Source of the DNA: Desulforamulus hydrothermalis Lam5 = DSM 18033
Lineage (GTDB): Bacteria; Bacillota; Desulfotomaculia; Desulfotomaculales; Desulfotomaculaceae
NCBI RefSeq assembly: GCF_000315365.1
Contig: NZ_CAOS01000004.1
Span: 627-64,626 of the forward strand
Length of the DNA: 64,000 nt
Direction: 5' to 3'
The stretch's first letter is position 1. Each line of letters begins with the position of its first letter. Both the position numbers and the translations under genes were made by a program. This document shows, piece after piece, positions 15,399-24,046 of this stretch. The notes under the pieces are model-generated. The model ran no database searches. It was not told the origin of the DNA and saw only the letters and a program-made list of their open reading frames with translations.

Positions 15399-16280
15399 AT
15401 GAAAAGGTTAATTATACTGGCTTTAGCAGTAATCATGCTGGTGACAACCGGCTGCAGCCGGAATGCCCGTGATACTGCCGGTTTGCCAACGGCAGCCGTC
15501 AGTCCGGGTACAATGAAAGTTCATTTTATTGATGTGGGGCAGGCGGATGCCATTCTGGTACAAGTGGGCCAACAGAGCATGTTGGTTGACGCCGGTAATA
15601 ACGATGACGGCGAAGCGGTGGTAAATTACCTCAAACAGCTGGGCATAAAGAAGCTGGCGGTAATTATGGGAACCCATCCCCACGAGGATCATATAGGCGG
15701 CCTGGATGATGTAATAAAGGCCTTTGAAGTTGAGAAAATATATTTGCCCAAAGTAAATCACAATACCAAAACCTACCGAGATGTTTTATTGGCTGTCAAA
15801 GAAAAAAAACTAAAAGCAATTGCTGCCCGGGGCGGACAAAGTTTCTCGCTGGGGGAAGCCAGGGTAGATATTTTGGCCCCTAACAGTGACAGTTACCAGG
15901 AACTAAACGAATACAGCATTGTTTGCAAAGTAACCTTTGGTGCCAGCAGGTTTCTTTTGACCGGGGATGCTGAAAAGGTATCCGAGAGTGAGATGTTGCA
16001 AAATAACTACGACCTGCAAGCAGATGTTTTGAAAATAGCTCATCACGGCAGCAGTTCGTCCACCGGTAAAAAGTTTTTAAAAGCGGTGGCACCCCAAATG
16101 GCGGTTATTTCTGTAGGGTCTGGCAACGATTACGGCCATCCGCACCGGGAAACCCTGCAAAAACTGGCGTCAGCCGGCATTAAAGTTTACCGCACCGACC
16201 TGATGGGCACAATTGTAATGACCACAGACGGCCAAAAAATTGAAGCGGCCACCCAAAGGACAGCTGCCGCAGGCAAATAG
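15399..16280 (+). CDS. ComEC-like metallo-beta-lactamase-fold lipoprotein
   Basis: 293 residues from ATG 15399, 9 bases after AGGAG (a GTG at 15393 is too close to it). Lipobox TTGC at about 18-21 predicts surface anchoring. The MBL fold shows FIDVGQADA, the zinc motif THPHEDHIGG, LLTGDAE and IAHHGSSSS. This is the soluble hydrolase domain also found at the C-terminus of the DNA-uptake channel ComEC, but the channel helices are absent. Stand-alone versions are secreted or anchored and probably act on nucleic acid or phosphodiesters. The following DUF3006 gene is a usual partner. The substrate is not known. Confidence 0.85.
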   Translation: MKRLIILALAVIMLVTTGCSRNARDTAGLPTAAVSPGTMKVHFIDVGQADAILVQVGQQSMLVDAGNNDDGEAVVNYLKQLGIKKLAVIMGTHPHEDHIGGLDDVIKAFEVEKIYLPKVNHNTKTYRDVLLAVKEKKLKAIAARGGQSFSLGEARVDILAPNSDSYQELNEYSIVCKVTFGASRFLLTGDAEKVSESEMLQNNYDLQADVLKIAHHGSSSSTGKKFLKAVAPQMAVISVGSGNDYGHPHRETLQKLASAGIKVYRTDLMGTIVMTTDGQKIEAATQRTAAAGK

Positions 16281-16304
16281 CCGGGTGTTTGGGAGGGGAA
16301 AACA

Positions 16305-16496
16305 GTGAAAGCAGTGATTGACCGTTTTGAAGGCGGCTGGGCAGTATTAGAGGCAGAGGGCCAAATTATGTGGAATGTGCCCAGGCAATTCCTGCCTCCG
16401 GAGGCCGGAGAAGGAGATGCGATAGAATTTACTTTTACGATTATCTCCCAACCGGAGTATAATAACAAAAACTTAGTAGATGAAATATTTGAATGA
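16305..16496 (+). CDS. DUF3006 family protein
   Basis: 63 residues with a GTG start preceded by GGGAGGGG. The sequence KAVIDRFEGGWAVLEAEG...WNVPRQFLPPEAGEGDAI is the DUF3006 pattern, a small predicted beta-barrel. Genes of this family very often sit next to ComEC-like metallohydrolases, as here (24-base gap, same strand), so the two are probably cotranscribed. The role is unknown. Confidence 0.8.
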   Translation: MKAVIDRFEGGWAVLEAEGQIMWNVPRQFLPPEAGEGDAIEFTFTIISQPEYNNKNLVDEIFE

Positions 16497-16586
16497 TGTC
16501 GTTTTTGGTAAAAAATGTATAACAATCAATAAATTGGGTAACAATAACTACCGTAATCATAAATCTTTTCTGGAGGAGTGATAGCG

Positions 16587-16811
16587 GTGGAAATGTTATC
16601 CAGAGTTGCTTTGGTGCTGGTCATTGTAGGAGCTCTCAACTGGTTGCTGGTGGGGCTTTTCAGCTGGGACCTGGTGGCTGCCCTGTTGGGTGGGGATGCA
16701 ACACGGGAATCATCCATGCTCAGTAAGATTATCTACAGCCTGATTGGTGTTTCCGGACTGATTCTCATCCCAACCCTGTTTCGTGACAGAGCACCGGTAG
16801 AAAACAAGTAA
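16587..16811 (+). CDS. DUF378 small membrane protein
   Basis: 74 residues. GTG 16587 is preferred because GGAGG lies 10 bases upstream, although an ATG six bases later is possible. Two membrane helices (VALVLVIVGALNWLLVGLF and KIIYSLIGVSGLILIPTLF) and the GALNWLLVG motif match DUF378 (YuzA-like). It is probably an integral envelope protein with no known function. A terminator follows directly. Confidence 0.75.
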   Translation: MEMLSRVALVLVIVGALNWLLVGLFSWDLVAALLGGDATRESSMLSKIIYSLIGVSGLILIPTLFRDRAPVENK

Positions 16812-16820
16812 GTTATGAAC

Positions 16821-16860
16821 AACAAAACCCTTTGCCTCTCCGGCAGGGGTTTTGTTGTTG
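16821..16860 (+). terminator. Rho-independent terminator
   Basis: Inverted repeat AACAAAACCC...GGGGTTTTGTTGTT, whose A-rich and T-rich flanks make it potentially bidirectional. It separates the DUF378 gene from the sbcDC operon. Confidence 0.7.
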
Positions 16861-16937
16861 GCGTAACAAACAACCTGTTCAGGCGTCTGAGGGTTGGTTA
16901 TAATTGTAACATAACAGTTCCATAGGGAGTGCCTGTC

Positions 16938-18299
16938 ATGTCAAAAGTCAAGTTTATACATTGTTCAGATATTCACCTGGGCCGGCAGCGGCTGGACGGT
17001 AAGCTGCCGGATACGGATTTTGCCCGGGCTCTTAATTTTATTGTGCGGTATACCATTGAACAAAAAGCGGATGCCCTGCTGATAGCAGGCGACCTTTTTG
17101 ATTCGCCCAACATCCAGCCGCCGGTTCTCCAGCAGGCAACCGCCTGTTTGATGCCGCTGCAACAAGCCGGTATTCCTGTTTTTGCCATAGAAGGCAACCA
17201 CGACCGGGCTACGCTGACCGGCGAGTCCCCTACCTGGGTGAAGTATTTAAATGATATTGGTTTGTTGCATCTGCTGACCATTCCTTTTACCTCCCGGGGA
17301 CCGGTGATTACTCCCTGGGATGAGACCCGGCGATGCGGTTCCTATATAGATTTTAAAGGAATCCGCCTGGTGGGGGCAGGCTACCTGGGGGCCGGCACGG
17401 TAAAGCGGGCCCGGTTGATTGCGGAGGTGCTGTCCGGTTGGCGGCAAACAGCTGAGCCGGCTGCCCTGGTTATGCTGCTGCACGCCGGTCCGGACTATAT
17501 CGTGCAGGAAGGCGGGGGGTTTTCACGGGAGAATTTGGAGTTTCTCCATGGGTGTGTGGATTACCTGGCCTTAGGGCATATACATAAACCCATGCATCAT
17601 GGCGGGTGGGCTGTTAACCCCGGTTCTCCGGAACATGTAAGGCTGGAAGAAAGCCGTTATGATGGCCGGCCCAGGGGGTTGGCAGTGGTGGAGATAGACC
17701 CGGCTCACACCGTCCCCCTGCGGCGGGCAGAGATAATTGAAGTTCCCAAGCGCCGCGTTCTTAATTTGCGTTACGATTGTTCTCCCCACGGGAACAAAAC
17801 CAAGCGGGCCATGGAAGCCATACAGTCCGATATTATAAACAACCTGCGTTCTTTGGGAGCATTGCCCGAGGATGCGGTGAGATTGGAATTAACCGGTAGC
17901 GTCAACCTGGGAAGGATTCGCTTGGATACTGAAGCACTGGCTGCTTATTTGCAGGAAAGCCTGCCGGTAATGGCGGTGGAAGTAATTTCCGGCGGCTTGC
18001 AGCCGGCGCTGGGCGAAGCAGCCGCGGCGGTTAAGCAGGCGGGTTCTACCAGGGAAGAACTTGAGTTGTCCGCCATCCATGAGGTGCTGCGGCAAAACCC
18101 CCTGCCCGGTTTAGAACAGCAGACTGAGCTGTTAGCCGGTCTGCTTTACCGGTTGAAAGAGGATGTGCGCAACCAGGTGTCGGCTCAGGAAATCAGGGAA
18201 CGGTTGCATAACCATCCGCTGGTGGAGCAACTGCTGGCTGCAATTGTTGACGAAAAACAGGCAAAATTTGTCGCCGCTGCCAAGGACGGTGAAGGCTAA
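16938..18299 (+). CDS. sbcD: Exonuclease SbcD (Mre11-like)
   Basis: 453 residues from ATG 16938, with AGGGAG upstream. The calcineurin-like phosphoesterase domain has all metal motifs: CSDIHLG (about 9-15), AGDLFDSP, EGNHDRA, LLHAGPDY and LGHIHKP. SbcD is the nuclease subunit of SbcCD, which opens hairpins and protein-blocked DNA ends during replication and repair, working with the ATPase SbcC. The stop codon overlaps the sbcC start (TAATG), so the two subunits are translationally coupled. Confidence 0.93.
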   Translation: MSKVKFIHCSDIHLGRQRLDGKLPDTDFARALNFIVRYTIEQKADALLIAGDLFDSPNIQPPVLQQATACLMPLQQAGIPVFAIEGNHDRATLTGESPTWVKYLNDIGLLHLLTIPFTSRGPVITPWDETRRCGSYIDFKGIRLVGAGYLGAGTVKRARLIAEVLSGWRQTAEPAALVMLLHAGPDYIVQEGGGFSRENLEFLHGCVDYLALGHIHKPMHHGGWAVNPGSPEHVRLEESRYDGRPRGLAVVEIDPAHTVPLRRAEIIEVPKRRVLNLRYDCSPHGNKTKRAMEAIQSDIINNLRSLGALPEDAVRLELTGSVNLGRIRLDTEALAAYLQESLPVMAVEVISGGLQPALGEAAAAVKQAGSTREELELSAIHEVLRQNPLPGLEQQTELLAGLLYRLKEDVRNQVSAQEIRERLHNHPLVEQLLAAIVDEKQAKFVAAAKDGEG

Positions 18300-21253
18300 T
18301 GTGGATACAAAAAATCAGACTGAAAAACATCAAAAGTTACGGCGAGGGCGAGAACGGCCGTGGTATTACCATATATCTGGAACCCGGCGTTAACCAGATT
18401 GCCGGTAAAAACGGATCCGGCAAAAGCACGCTCATTGAGGCTATCGGGTATGTTTTGTTTGACGCCGAGCCTGTTCGGGGCAATGCCAGGATGGCCAAAA
18501 ACACCTACCTGCTAAGAAACGGCAGCAAGGCCGGGGAAATAGATGTCTGGGTGTGGCATCAGGATTGCCTTTACCGGGTGGAAAGGGACGTAGGCAACGG
18601 TGGCAGGCGCTGGAAGGTTGTGCGTGAGGATGATGATTTCATCGAAGCCGAAGGAGAACAGGAAGTACGAAAATTTCTGGCCCGACTGGCCGGCGTGGCA
18701 AAGCCTGAGCGCCTGACGGAAGTTTTCCACAGCCTGCTGGGAGTGAAACAGGGCCGCTTTACCCTTCCCTTTGACCTGAAGCCCGGAGATGCGAAAAACC
18801 ACTTTGACCCTTTGTTAGATGTGGATATTTTCCGCCAGTGTTTTGAGTATTTAAAGCAGCCTTGTGATGAAATAGGGCAGGATATTGTCCGCCAGGAGGT
18901 TATGATCAGCCGGCTGGAGGGTCAGTTGGCCCAGCTGGCGGATGCACCGGATAAGCTGGCGGAGGTTCTTGGGCAGCAAGCCGCGTTGGCGCAGTTGGTG
19001 CAGCAGTGCCAAGAACGCTTGGACGATGCGGCACGCCGGCTGGCTGAGTATGACCTTTTACAAACCAAATACCAAACAGCCAAGCTGCAACTGGGAGAGG
19101 CCCGGGGCAAACGGGAGCAGGCCGGGGCAGCGGTGGCGGCAGACACCGCCAGATGGGAAGAAGCCCGGCGGGCGGCAGAACTTTTGCAGCAAACCAGGGA
19201 GGATTATGAAGCATATATTAAGCTGGAAAAACTTATTAACCAGTTAGAAAAGCAACGGCTTGAACGGGATAACTTAAATAAGGAACTAACATTTCTGCAA
19301 AAGGAAGAAACCATATTGAGCAAAGACCTGGCAGCGAAACAGCAGGAGGCGGCCAGGGATAAAGAAAGCGCAGCCGGCAAAGAGCGGCAGTATCAAGAAA
19401 GACTGGCGGTCTGGCAGCAGCAGGTGCAGTGCCACCGGGCCGGCGAAGCGGATGCCCGGCGCTGCAAGCAGCAGGCAGAGGAGCTAAAAAACTGCCTGGT
19501 GCAGGTGGTGGAGTGGCTCAGGGCCATGAGTGCCGTAAACAAACCGGCCATCCAGCAACTGGCGGAACTGGCGCATAACCTTAACCTGCTGGATAACCAG
19601 GTGGCTGCCCGGCTGGCGCTGGCCAAAGACAGATTGGCCGAAGCAGAATCCCGGGAACGTGCTTGTTGGGATAACCTGGAAAGAGCAAAGCGAGACAAGG
19701 TTATCCTGGAACAGCAGCTGGAGAAGCTGTCCGGCGGACAGTGCCCCCTGCTGGGTACTGCCTGCAGCCAGTTTAATCCGGACAAGGCCCGCCAGGATTT
19801 GCAGCAGCTTAACCGCAAAATTTCCGTTGCGGCTGCCGAACACCAGGAAAAACTTAAACTGCTGGCGGAAGCCGGAGAACGGTTGGAAGAATGGCGGGCT
19901 TTAGAAAAAGAACAACTGGAAAAGCAAGCTCGCATCCGTCAGCTGGGCAAGAGCATAGCCGGCTTATACCAACAACTGGAAGACAGCCGGGGCAGGCAGG
20001 CGGCTGCCGTACTGGCAGCCGCACTAAAAATCGGGGAACAGCCGCCCAAACTAAAGGGCTTAACCGTCAAAGACGAGATTAACCTGGATGTTTACCGGGC
20101 TGCTGTGCAGGAAATGAAAGAATTGCAAAAGCTGCTTTATGATAACTTTGAAAAGTGGAAGCCGCTGGTAGAACAACAATACAACGCCGCACAGGAAAAC
20201 CTCACCGTGCGTCTGGCGCACAGCAAAGAGCTGGCGGCGGAAGAAAAAGCGCTGCAAGCATTGGCCGGGGAAATTGCCTCACTGCATCAAAGCTCCGCTG
20301 AGGCAGCCAGACAGGCGGCAGATCTTGCTGACTCCCTGGTTGCCACCCGGCGGCGAATTCAGGAACTGGAATCTCTGCTGCAGCCCTTTGCCGACCTGGA
20401 CGAAAAACTGGCCTCAGCCAACCGGCAAAAAATTTGCCACCAGGCCGGTTACACCACTTACCTGGAAAACCGGCCGGTGGCTGAACGAATACAAGAATAC
20501 CAGAACCGGCTGGCCCAAAGCACCGACCAACTGCGGCAGGCGGAGATTGCCCTGGCAGCGGCAGAACTGGCCTGCCAGGCTGCGGAAGCTGCCTACCGGC
20601 CGGATCAGCATCAAGAACTAAAAGAAATTTATGCCAGGGCTAACCTTGAGTTGGGGGAGGCTGCCAGTAAATTGGCTGAGGCTAACCGGGCGGTAGAGGA
20701 ACAAACTCAGCGGGTCAACCTTTTAAACGGTTTGCAGAGGCAAAGGGACGAACAGGTCAAGGAACTGCTGCACCTGCAGGCGCAGAAAAGTATTCTGGAA
20801 AAGGCCCGGCAGGTGCTGAAAAACGCCCAGGAACCCTTGGTCCGCAATTTAACCGGGCGGGTAGCTGCCCAGGCTCAGGTTATCTATAATTCGATGAGCA
20901 ACGAAGCAGCCCAGTTTCAGTGGCGTGCCGCTGATTACAGCCTGACCGTCGCTACGGTTTCCGGAGAAAAAAGATTTGCCAGCCTGTCCGGCGGGCAACA
21001 AATGAAAGCGGCTCTGGCCATGCAGCTGGCCCTGGTGAAAGAATTTTCAGCTGCCGGTTTTTGCGCCTTTGACGAACCAACCTATGGTCTGGACGCCGAA
21101 AGCCGGCAAATGTTGGCCGAGGCTGTTATGAAAGCACAACAGGAGTGCCGGTTTGAACAACTGCTGCTGGTTTCCCACGATCAGGCCTTTGATGACAAGG
21201 TGGAGCACGCCTTGCATTTAAACTATTCACCGGTGGAGGGAACCAAACTTTAA
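18299..21253 (+). CDS. sbcC: Exonuclease subunit SbcC (Rad50-like)
   Basis: 984 residues. An N-terminal P-loop AGKNGSGKST (about 38-47) and a C-terminal ABC signature SLSGGQQMKAAL with Walker B CAFDEPTYGLD close an ATPase head. Between them run two very long coiled coils rich in Ala, Gln, Glu and Leu. The hinge, where Rad50/SbcC normally has a CxxC zinc hook, reads CPLLGTAC (482-489), with six residues between the cysteines. SbcC drives SbcD with ATP. Its ATG overlaps the sbcD stop. The end overlaps a small convergent reading frame on the other strand. Confidence 0.93.
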   Translation: MWIQKIRLKNIKSYGEGENGRGITIYLEPGVNQIAGKNGSGKSTLIEAIGYVLFDAEPVRGNARMAKNTYLLRNGSKAGEIDVWVWHQDCLYRVERDVGNGGRRWKVVREDDDFIEAEGEQEVRKFLARLAGVAKPERLTEVFHSLLGVKQGRFTLPFDLKPGDAKNHFDPLLDVDIFRQCFEYLKQPCDEIGQDIVRQEVMISRLEGQLAQLADAPDKLAEVLGQQAALAQLVQQCQERLDDAARRLAEYDLLQTKYQTAKLQLGEARGKREQAGAAVAADTARWEEARRAAELLQQTREDYEAYIKLEKLINQLEKQRLERDNLNKELTFLQKEETILSKDLAAKQQEAARDKESAAGKERQYQERLAVWQQQVQCHRAGEADARRCKQQAEELKNCLVQVVEWLRAMSAVNKPAIQQLAELAHNLNLLDNQVAARLALAKDRLAEAESRERACWDNLERAKRDKVILEQQLEKLSGGQCPLLGTACSQFNPDKARQDLQQLNRKISVAAAEHQEKLKLLAEAGERLEEWRALEKEQLEKQARIRQLGKSIAGLYQQLEDSRGRQAAAVLAAALKIGEQPPKLKGLTVKDEINLDVYRAAVQEMKELQKLLYDNFEKWKPLVEQQYNAAQENLTVRLAHSKELAAEEKALQALAGEIASLHQSSAEAARQAADLADSLVATRRRIQELESLLQPFADLDEKLASANRQKICHQAGYTTYLENRPVAERIQEYQNRLAQSTDQLRQAEIALAAAELACQAAEAAYRPDQHQELKEIYARANLELGEAASKLAEANRAVEEQTQRVNLLNGLQRQRDEQVKELLHLQAQKSILEKARQVLKNAQEPLVRNLTGRVAAQAQVIYNSMSNEAAQFQWRAADYSLTVATVSGEKRFASLSGGQQMKAALAMQLALVKEFSAAGFCAFDEPTYGLDAESRQMLAEAVMKAQQECRFEQLLLVSHDQAFDDKVEHALHLNYSPVEGTKL

Positions 21254-21369
21254 GTAATTGAATTTATGTAGGCTAAAAATTTGCGGAAGGTTATATTGAA
21301 ACCGGCAATTTGACGCTTTAGCTGCTCATTAACCTGCAGCAGATTAGCCACAGACTCCTTGAGTTCCAT
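21250..21369 (-). CDS. Small convergent helical protein
   Basis: 39 residues (MELKESVANLLQVNEQLKRQ, then IAGFNITFRKFLAYINSIT). It has a strong ribosome site (GAAGGAGTG) 6 bases before its ATG, and its stop overlaps the sbcC stop codon tail-to-tail. The sequence is an amphipathic helix with no known family. It is below the usual annotation size. The ribosome site is the main reason to accept it. Confidence 0.5.
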   Translation of the reverse strand: MELKESVANLLQVNEQLKRQIAGFNITFRKFLAYINSIT

Positions 21370-21590
21370 TTTGCACACTCCTTCGCTTTTTTTACAAGCA
21401 TACAATACAGGTATTAAACAGATATAAACTGTGTGTAAAATTTACCAAACACTCGGATTTAGGGGCGTAAATATTAACCGTCCGGTAAAAGGCAGAATTA
21501 ATTTCCGGTTTTCAAAGATCAACATGATATAAATAATAAAGGGTTTATATTACCGTTCTTTTTAGGACTCTAAATATATGACACGAGGGG

Positions 21591-22517
21591 GTGTTTGTTT
21601 TGAAGCCTTCCATAAAAGGTTTTTTCTTTTTGGTGGGGGCGACCTTCTTATGGGGTGTTTCCGGGACAGTGGCGAAAATTTTATTTAACCATCAGGTTAA
21701 CCCCATGCACCTGGTCACAATCCGGCTTACTTTATCATTCGCGGTGCTGCTGCTTTACCTGGCAGTTTGGCAGCCGCACCTGTTAAAGGTAAAAAAATCC
21801 CAGTTGCCCTACCTGGCGGTTCTGGGTACCGCCGGCGTCGGGCTGGTTCAGTTCAGCTACCTTTTTACCATCAGCCAAACTAACGTGGCAACAGCGGTGT
21901 TCTTACAGTATTTGGCGCCGGCTCTTGTGGCTGTCTACGCATTTTTGCGCCAGAGGGAGTCAAAAAGTCCCGTAAAACTGTTGGCTTTATTGCTTACTGC
22001 CGGGGGCGGCTATTTAATTGTCAGCGGAGTCCCGGGAGGAGGACTGGCAGTTAACTGGCCTGGGCTGGCAAGCGGCTTGGTTTCCGCAGCCAGCTTGGCT
22101 TTTTATACCCTTTACGGCAAAAAGGGCCTGGCTACTATGAATCACTGGACCATGCTTTTGTACTGTTTCGGCTTCGGGGCGCTGGTCTGGAATATTTTTC
22201 AACCGCCCTGGGTTGCCATGGTGGGGCACAGCCTTACCGAGTGGTACTTCTTCCTGTACATAGCTGTGTTTGCCACTGTGCTGCCCTTTGGTTTTTATTT
22301 TTGCGGCTTAAACTGCCTCACGCCGGTTATTACCAGCTTAACCAGCACCATGGAACCGGTGGTGGCTGCTGTGGTGGCTTTTTTGGCGTTGGGAGAAACT
22401 TTATACCCGCTGCAGTTGGTTGGCTGTTCCATGATTTTAATCGGTGTCATAGCTATCCAGTGTGTGCCGGAACAAGAAAAGTTGCCTGACAAGCAATCTG
22501 TCAGCCAAGAGGGATAA
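21591..22517 (+). CDS. EamA/DMT family transporter
   Basis: 308 residues with ten hydrophobic helices arranged as two EamA repeats of five. Examples are GFFFLVGATFLWGVSGTVAKIL at the N-terminus and PVITSLTSTMEPVVAAVVAFLALGE near the C-terminus; the latter is the characteristic end-of-repeat motif. The family exports metabolites such as amino acids or takes up small solutes. The substrate is not readable. The start is GTG 21591 or TTG 21600; GAGGGGG just upstream favours the later. It forms a single-gene unit before the tRNA cluster. Confidence 0.88.
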   Translation: MFVLKPSIKGFFFLVGATFLWGVSGTVAKILFNHQVNPMHLVTIRLTLSFAVLLLYLAVWQPHLLKVKKSQLPYLAVLGTAGVGLVQFSYLFTISQTNVATAVFLQYLAPALVAVYAFLRQRESKSPVKLLALLLTAGGGYLIVSGVPGGGLAVNWPGLASGLVSAASLAFYTLYGKKGLATMNHWTMLLYCFGFGALVWNIFQPPWVAMVGHSLTEWYFFLYIAVFATVLPFGFYFCGLNCLTPVITSLTSTMEPVVAAVVAFLALGETLYPLQLVGCSMILIGVIAIQCVPEQEKLPDKQSVSQEG

Positions 22518-22544
22518 TGTCCTTGCATATTTTAAAGATAATAG

Positions 22545-22573
22545 TTGACAACTAATATTAGCATACATATAAT
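22545..22573 (+). promoter_or_regulatory. Perfect-consensus sigma-A promoter (distal, tRNA cluster)
   Basis: TTGACA (22545-22550), exactly 17 bases, TATAAT (22568-22573): no mismatch to consensus. It lies upstream of a second promoter and reads towards the four tRNA genes. Confidence 0.75.
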
Positions 22574-22653
22574 AAATAATTGTTCACGACAATATGTCTT
22601 ATGCGGTATGGCAAAACACTTTAGTTTATGAAAAGTTATAAGCGCAATAACCC

Positions 22654-22682
22654 TTGACAAACATTAAAGTGTTTGCTAATAT
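22654..22682 (+). promoter_or_regulatory. Sigma-A promoter (proximal, tRNA cluster)
   Basis: TTGACA (22654-22659), 17-base spacer, TAATAT (22677-22682), about 25 bases before tRNA-His. Tandem strong promoters are usual for stable RNA genes. Confidence 0.75.
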
Positions 22683-22710
22683 AATTTGTGCGAGTCAGCA
22701 AGTTGTTGTG

Positions 22711-22787
22711 GTGGATATAGCTCAGTTGGTCAGAGCACCAGATTGTGGCTCTGGGGGTCGTGGGTTCGAGTCCCATTATCCACCCCA
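22711..22787 (+). tRNA. tRNA-His (GUG)
   Basis: GTGGATATAGCTCAG start, anticodon loop TTGTGGC (GTG), T arm GGTTCGAGTCC, and end TATCCAC-C-CCA with CCA encoded. The G at 22710 can supply the extra 5' G typical of tRNA-His, opposite C73. Confidence 0.95.
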
Positions 22788-22808
22788 TAATATTTAAATA
22801 TAGTTTAC

Positions 22809-22883
22809 TGGGGCGTCGCCAAGCGGTAAGGCACCGGTCTTTGGAATCGGCATTCGTTGGTTCGAATCCAGCCGCCCCAGCCA
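22809..22883 (+). tRNA. tRNA-Gln (UUG)
   Basis: TGGGGCGTCGCCAAGCGG start, anticodon loop CTTTGGA (TTG), T arm GGTTCGAATCC, and end CGCCCCA-G-CCA with CCA encoded. The weak first pair (U-A) is typical of tRNA-Gln. Confidence 0.95.
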
Positions 22884-22892
22884 TTTTAGCGT

Positions 22893-22968
22893 GACCCATT
22901 AGCTCAGTCGGTAGAGCACCTGACTTTTAATCAGGGTGTCCCGCGTTCGAGTCGCGGATGGGTCACCA
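22893..22968 (+). tRNA. tRNA-Lys (UUU)
   Basis: GACCCATTAGCTCAG start, anticodon loop CTTTTAA (TTT), T arm CGTTCGAGTCG, and end ATGGGTC-A-CCA with CCA encoded. Confidence 0.95.
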
Positions 22969-23004
22969 TTTTGCATATATTGTGTTTTTTAATGCTTGCT
23001 ACTT

Positions 23005-23090
23005 GCGGATGTGGCGGAATTGGCAGACGCGCCAGACTTAGGATCTGGTGCCCGCAAGGCGTGGGGGTTCAAGTCCCTTCATCCGCACCA
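23005..23090 (+). tRNA. tRNA-Leu (UAG)
   Basis: GCGGATGTGGCGGAATTGGCAG start with a class II long variable arm (TGCCCGCAAGGCGT), anticodon loop CTTAGGA (TAG), and end ATCCGCA-CCA with CCA encoded. It is the last gene of the cluster. Confidence 0.95.
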
Positions 23091-23098
23091 CTTGCTGC

Positions 23099-23130
23099 AA
23101 AACCCGAGGGTAAACTCCTCGGGTTTTAGA
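23099..23130 (+). terminator. Rho-independent terminator of the tRNA cluster
   Basis: AAAACCCGAGG / CCTCGGGTTTT, an 11-bp perfect stem with a short loop, 9 bases after tRNA-Leu. It can also serve the convergent gene ending at 23177. Confidence 0.85.
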
Positions 23131-23176
23131 TTTATTTTATGATTGCTCCGCCGCCTGGCGAATTAAGCAAAGAGGC

Positions 23177-23737
23177 CTAAGGATTGGGTAAAATCTGTGC
23201 GCCGGTGAAGGTAATCGGGCCGATTACGTTGGCTTGAGTACCGGTTAACGGAAGTTCTGCTGTCAAGAAATAACTTATTTTTTGGTGGCAGTGTTTATCA
23301 CAGGGATCAAGGGGCAGCAGCGGCAGATCCACATGAGTAAATGTGGTGGTTTCATAATCACCGGCTTCTGCCGTCTGGCGGCAACTGAAAATTAAAGGAC
23401 CGGATACCGGAGCTTCACGATAGATTTTAAACAATACATCTACCCTTCCCTGGCGGGATGTGTTGTCCGTCGCTTGCCAGCCAACGGTGGCAGTCAGGCA
23501 TACCCGGCTGCAAACATCTAAAATATTTAAGGCGTCATGGCCCGTCAGTGCAGCAATGGTGGTGGGAGTTGATGTTAAAGGAACAGTTGTGGCGCCGCTG
23601 GTGTTTGATGGCTGCAGAGTTTTAAATGTAAACTGGGCCAGTAAACCCCGCCTGCCCAAAAAACCTGAAGATGTAATGGCGGCGTCTTGCTGGCTGACCT
23701 CGTCCGGGCTTTGTGTTTCTTTTAAATCATCCGTCAT
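23177..23737 (-). CDS. Hypothetical Thr-rich protein
   Basis: 186 residues of no family that I recognise. There is no signal peptide or membrane helix. The N-terminus is polar (MTDDLKETQSPDEVSQQDAA). The rest is rich in Thr, Ser and beta-branched residues (TTVPLTSTPTTIAALTGHDAL, VGPITFTGAQIL-like strands) with five Cys/His-containing spots such as CDKHCHQK. It suggests a compact beta-sandwich that may be disulphide- or metal-stabilised, as in some spore-coat or exosporium proteins; that is a guess from composition. GGGAGG precedes the ATG. It is followed on the same strand by no other gene. Confidence 0.7.
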   Translation of the reverse strand: MTDDLKETQSPDEVSQQDAAITSSGFLGRRGLLAQFTFKTLQPSNTSGATTVPLTSTPTTIAALTGHDALNILDVCSRVCLTATVGWQATDNTSRQGRVDVLFKIYREAPVSGPLIFSCRQTAEAGDYETTTFTHVDLPLLPLDPCDKHCHQKISYFLTAELPLTGTQANVIGPITFTGAQILPNP

Positions 23738-23839
23738 AGAGTTGAACCTCCCATGCTTGAAATATTTCTTTACAGTAATTGTATGTGAGAATACTTGGAA
23801 AGGTTACCGGAAAAAACAAAAACCGGTATCAATAACCGG

Positions 23840-24046
23840 TCAGTCAACACTGTTCATCAATTGATTGGCATAACATTCCGTGCAAATGTGCTCTTTTTTA
23901 TACACACAAATGAGATGGCGGAAACAGATCCACTGTTTACAGATACTGCATTGCTCACTGCAAGAGGGGCATATCTCATGACCGCAAACGGCACATTCCA
24001 GGGGCTTGGGTATTGTCTTTTGACAAATATAACAGACATTTGACAT
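23840..24046 (-). CDS. Cysteine-rich zinc-finger protein
   Basis: 68 residues from the ATG at 24046, preceded by GGAGG 10 bases upstream. Eleven Cys and two His in paired knuckles (CYIC, CAVC-GHEIC, CSEQCSIC, CFRH, CTEC) form a treble or cross-brace zinc fold resembling a mini B-box/RING arrangement. No catalytic domain is attached. The role is unknown; binding of protein or nucleic acid is likely. It lies just upstream of, and on the same strand as, the Thr-rich gene, separated by about 100 bases. Confidence 0.65.
   Translation of the reverse strand: MSNVCYICQKTIPKPLECAVCGHEICPSCSEQCSICKQWICFRHLICVYKKEHICTECYANQLMNSVD

Noticed and set aside
19393-19935. Minus-strand Ser/Ala-rich frame opposite sbcC (180 residues)
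   Set aside because: It is a low-complexity mirror of the sbcC coiled coil.
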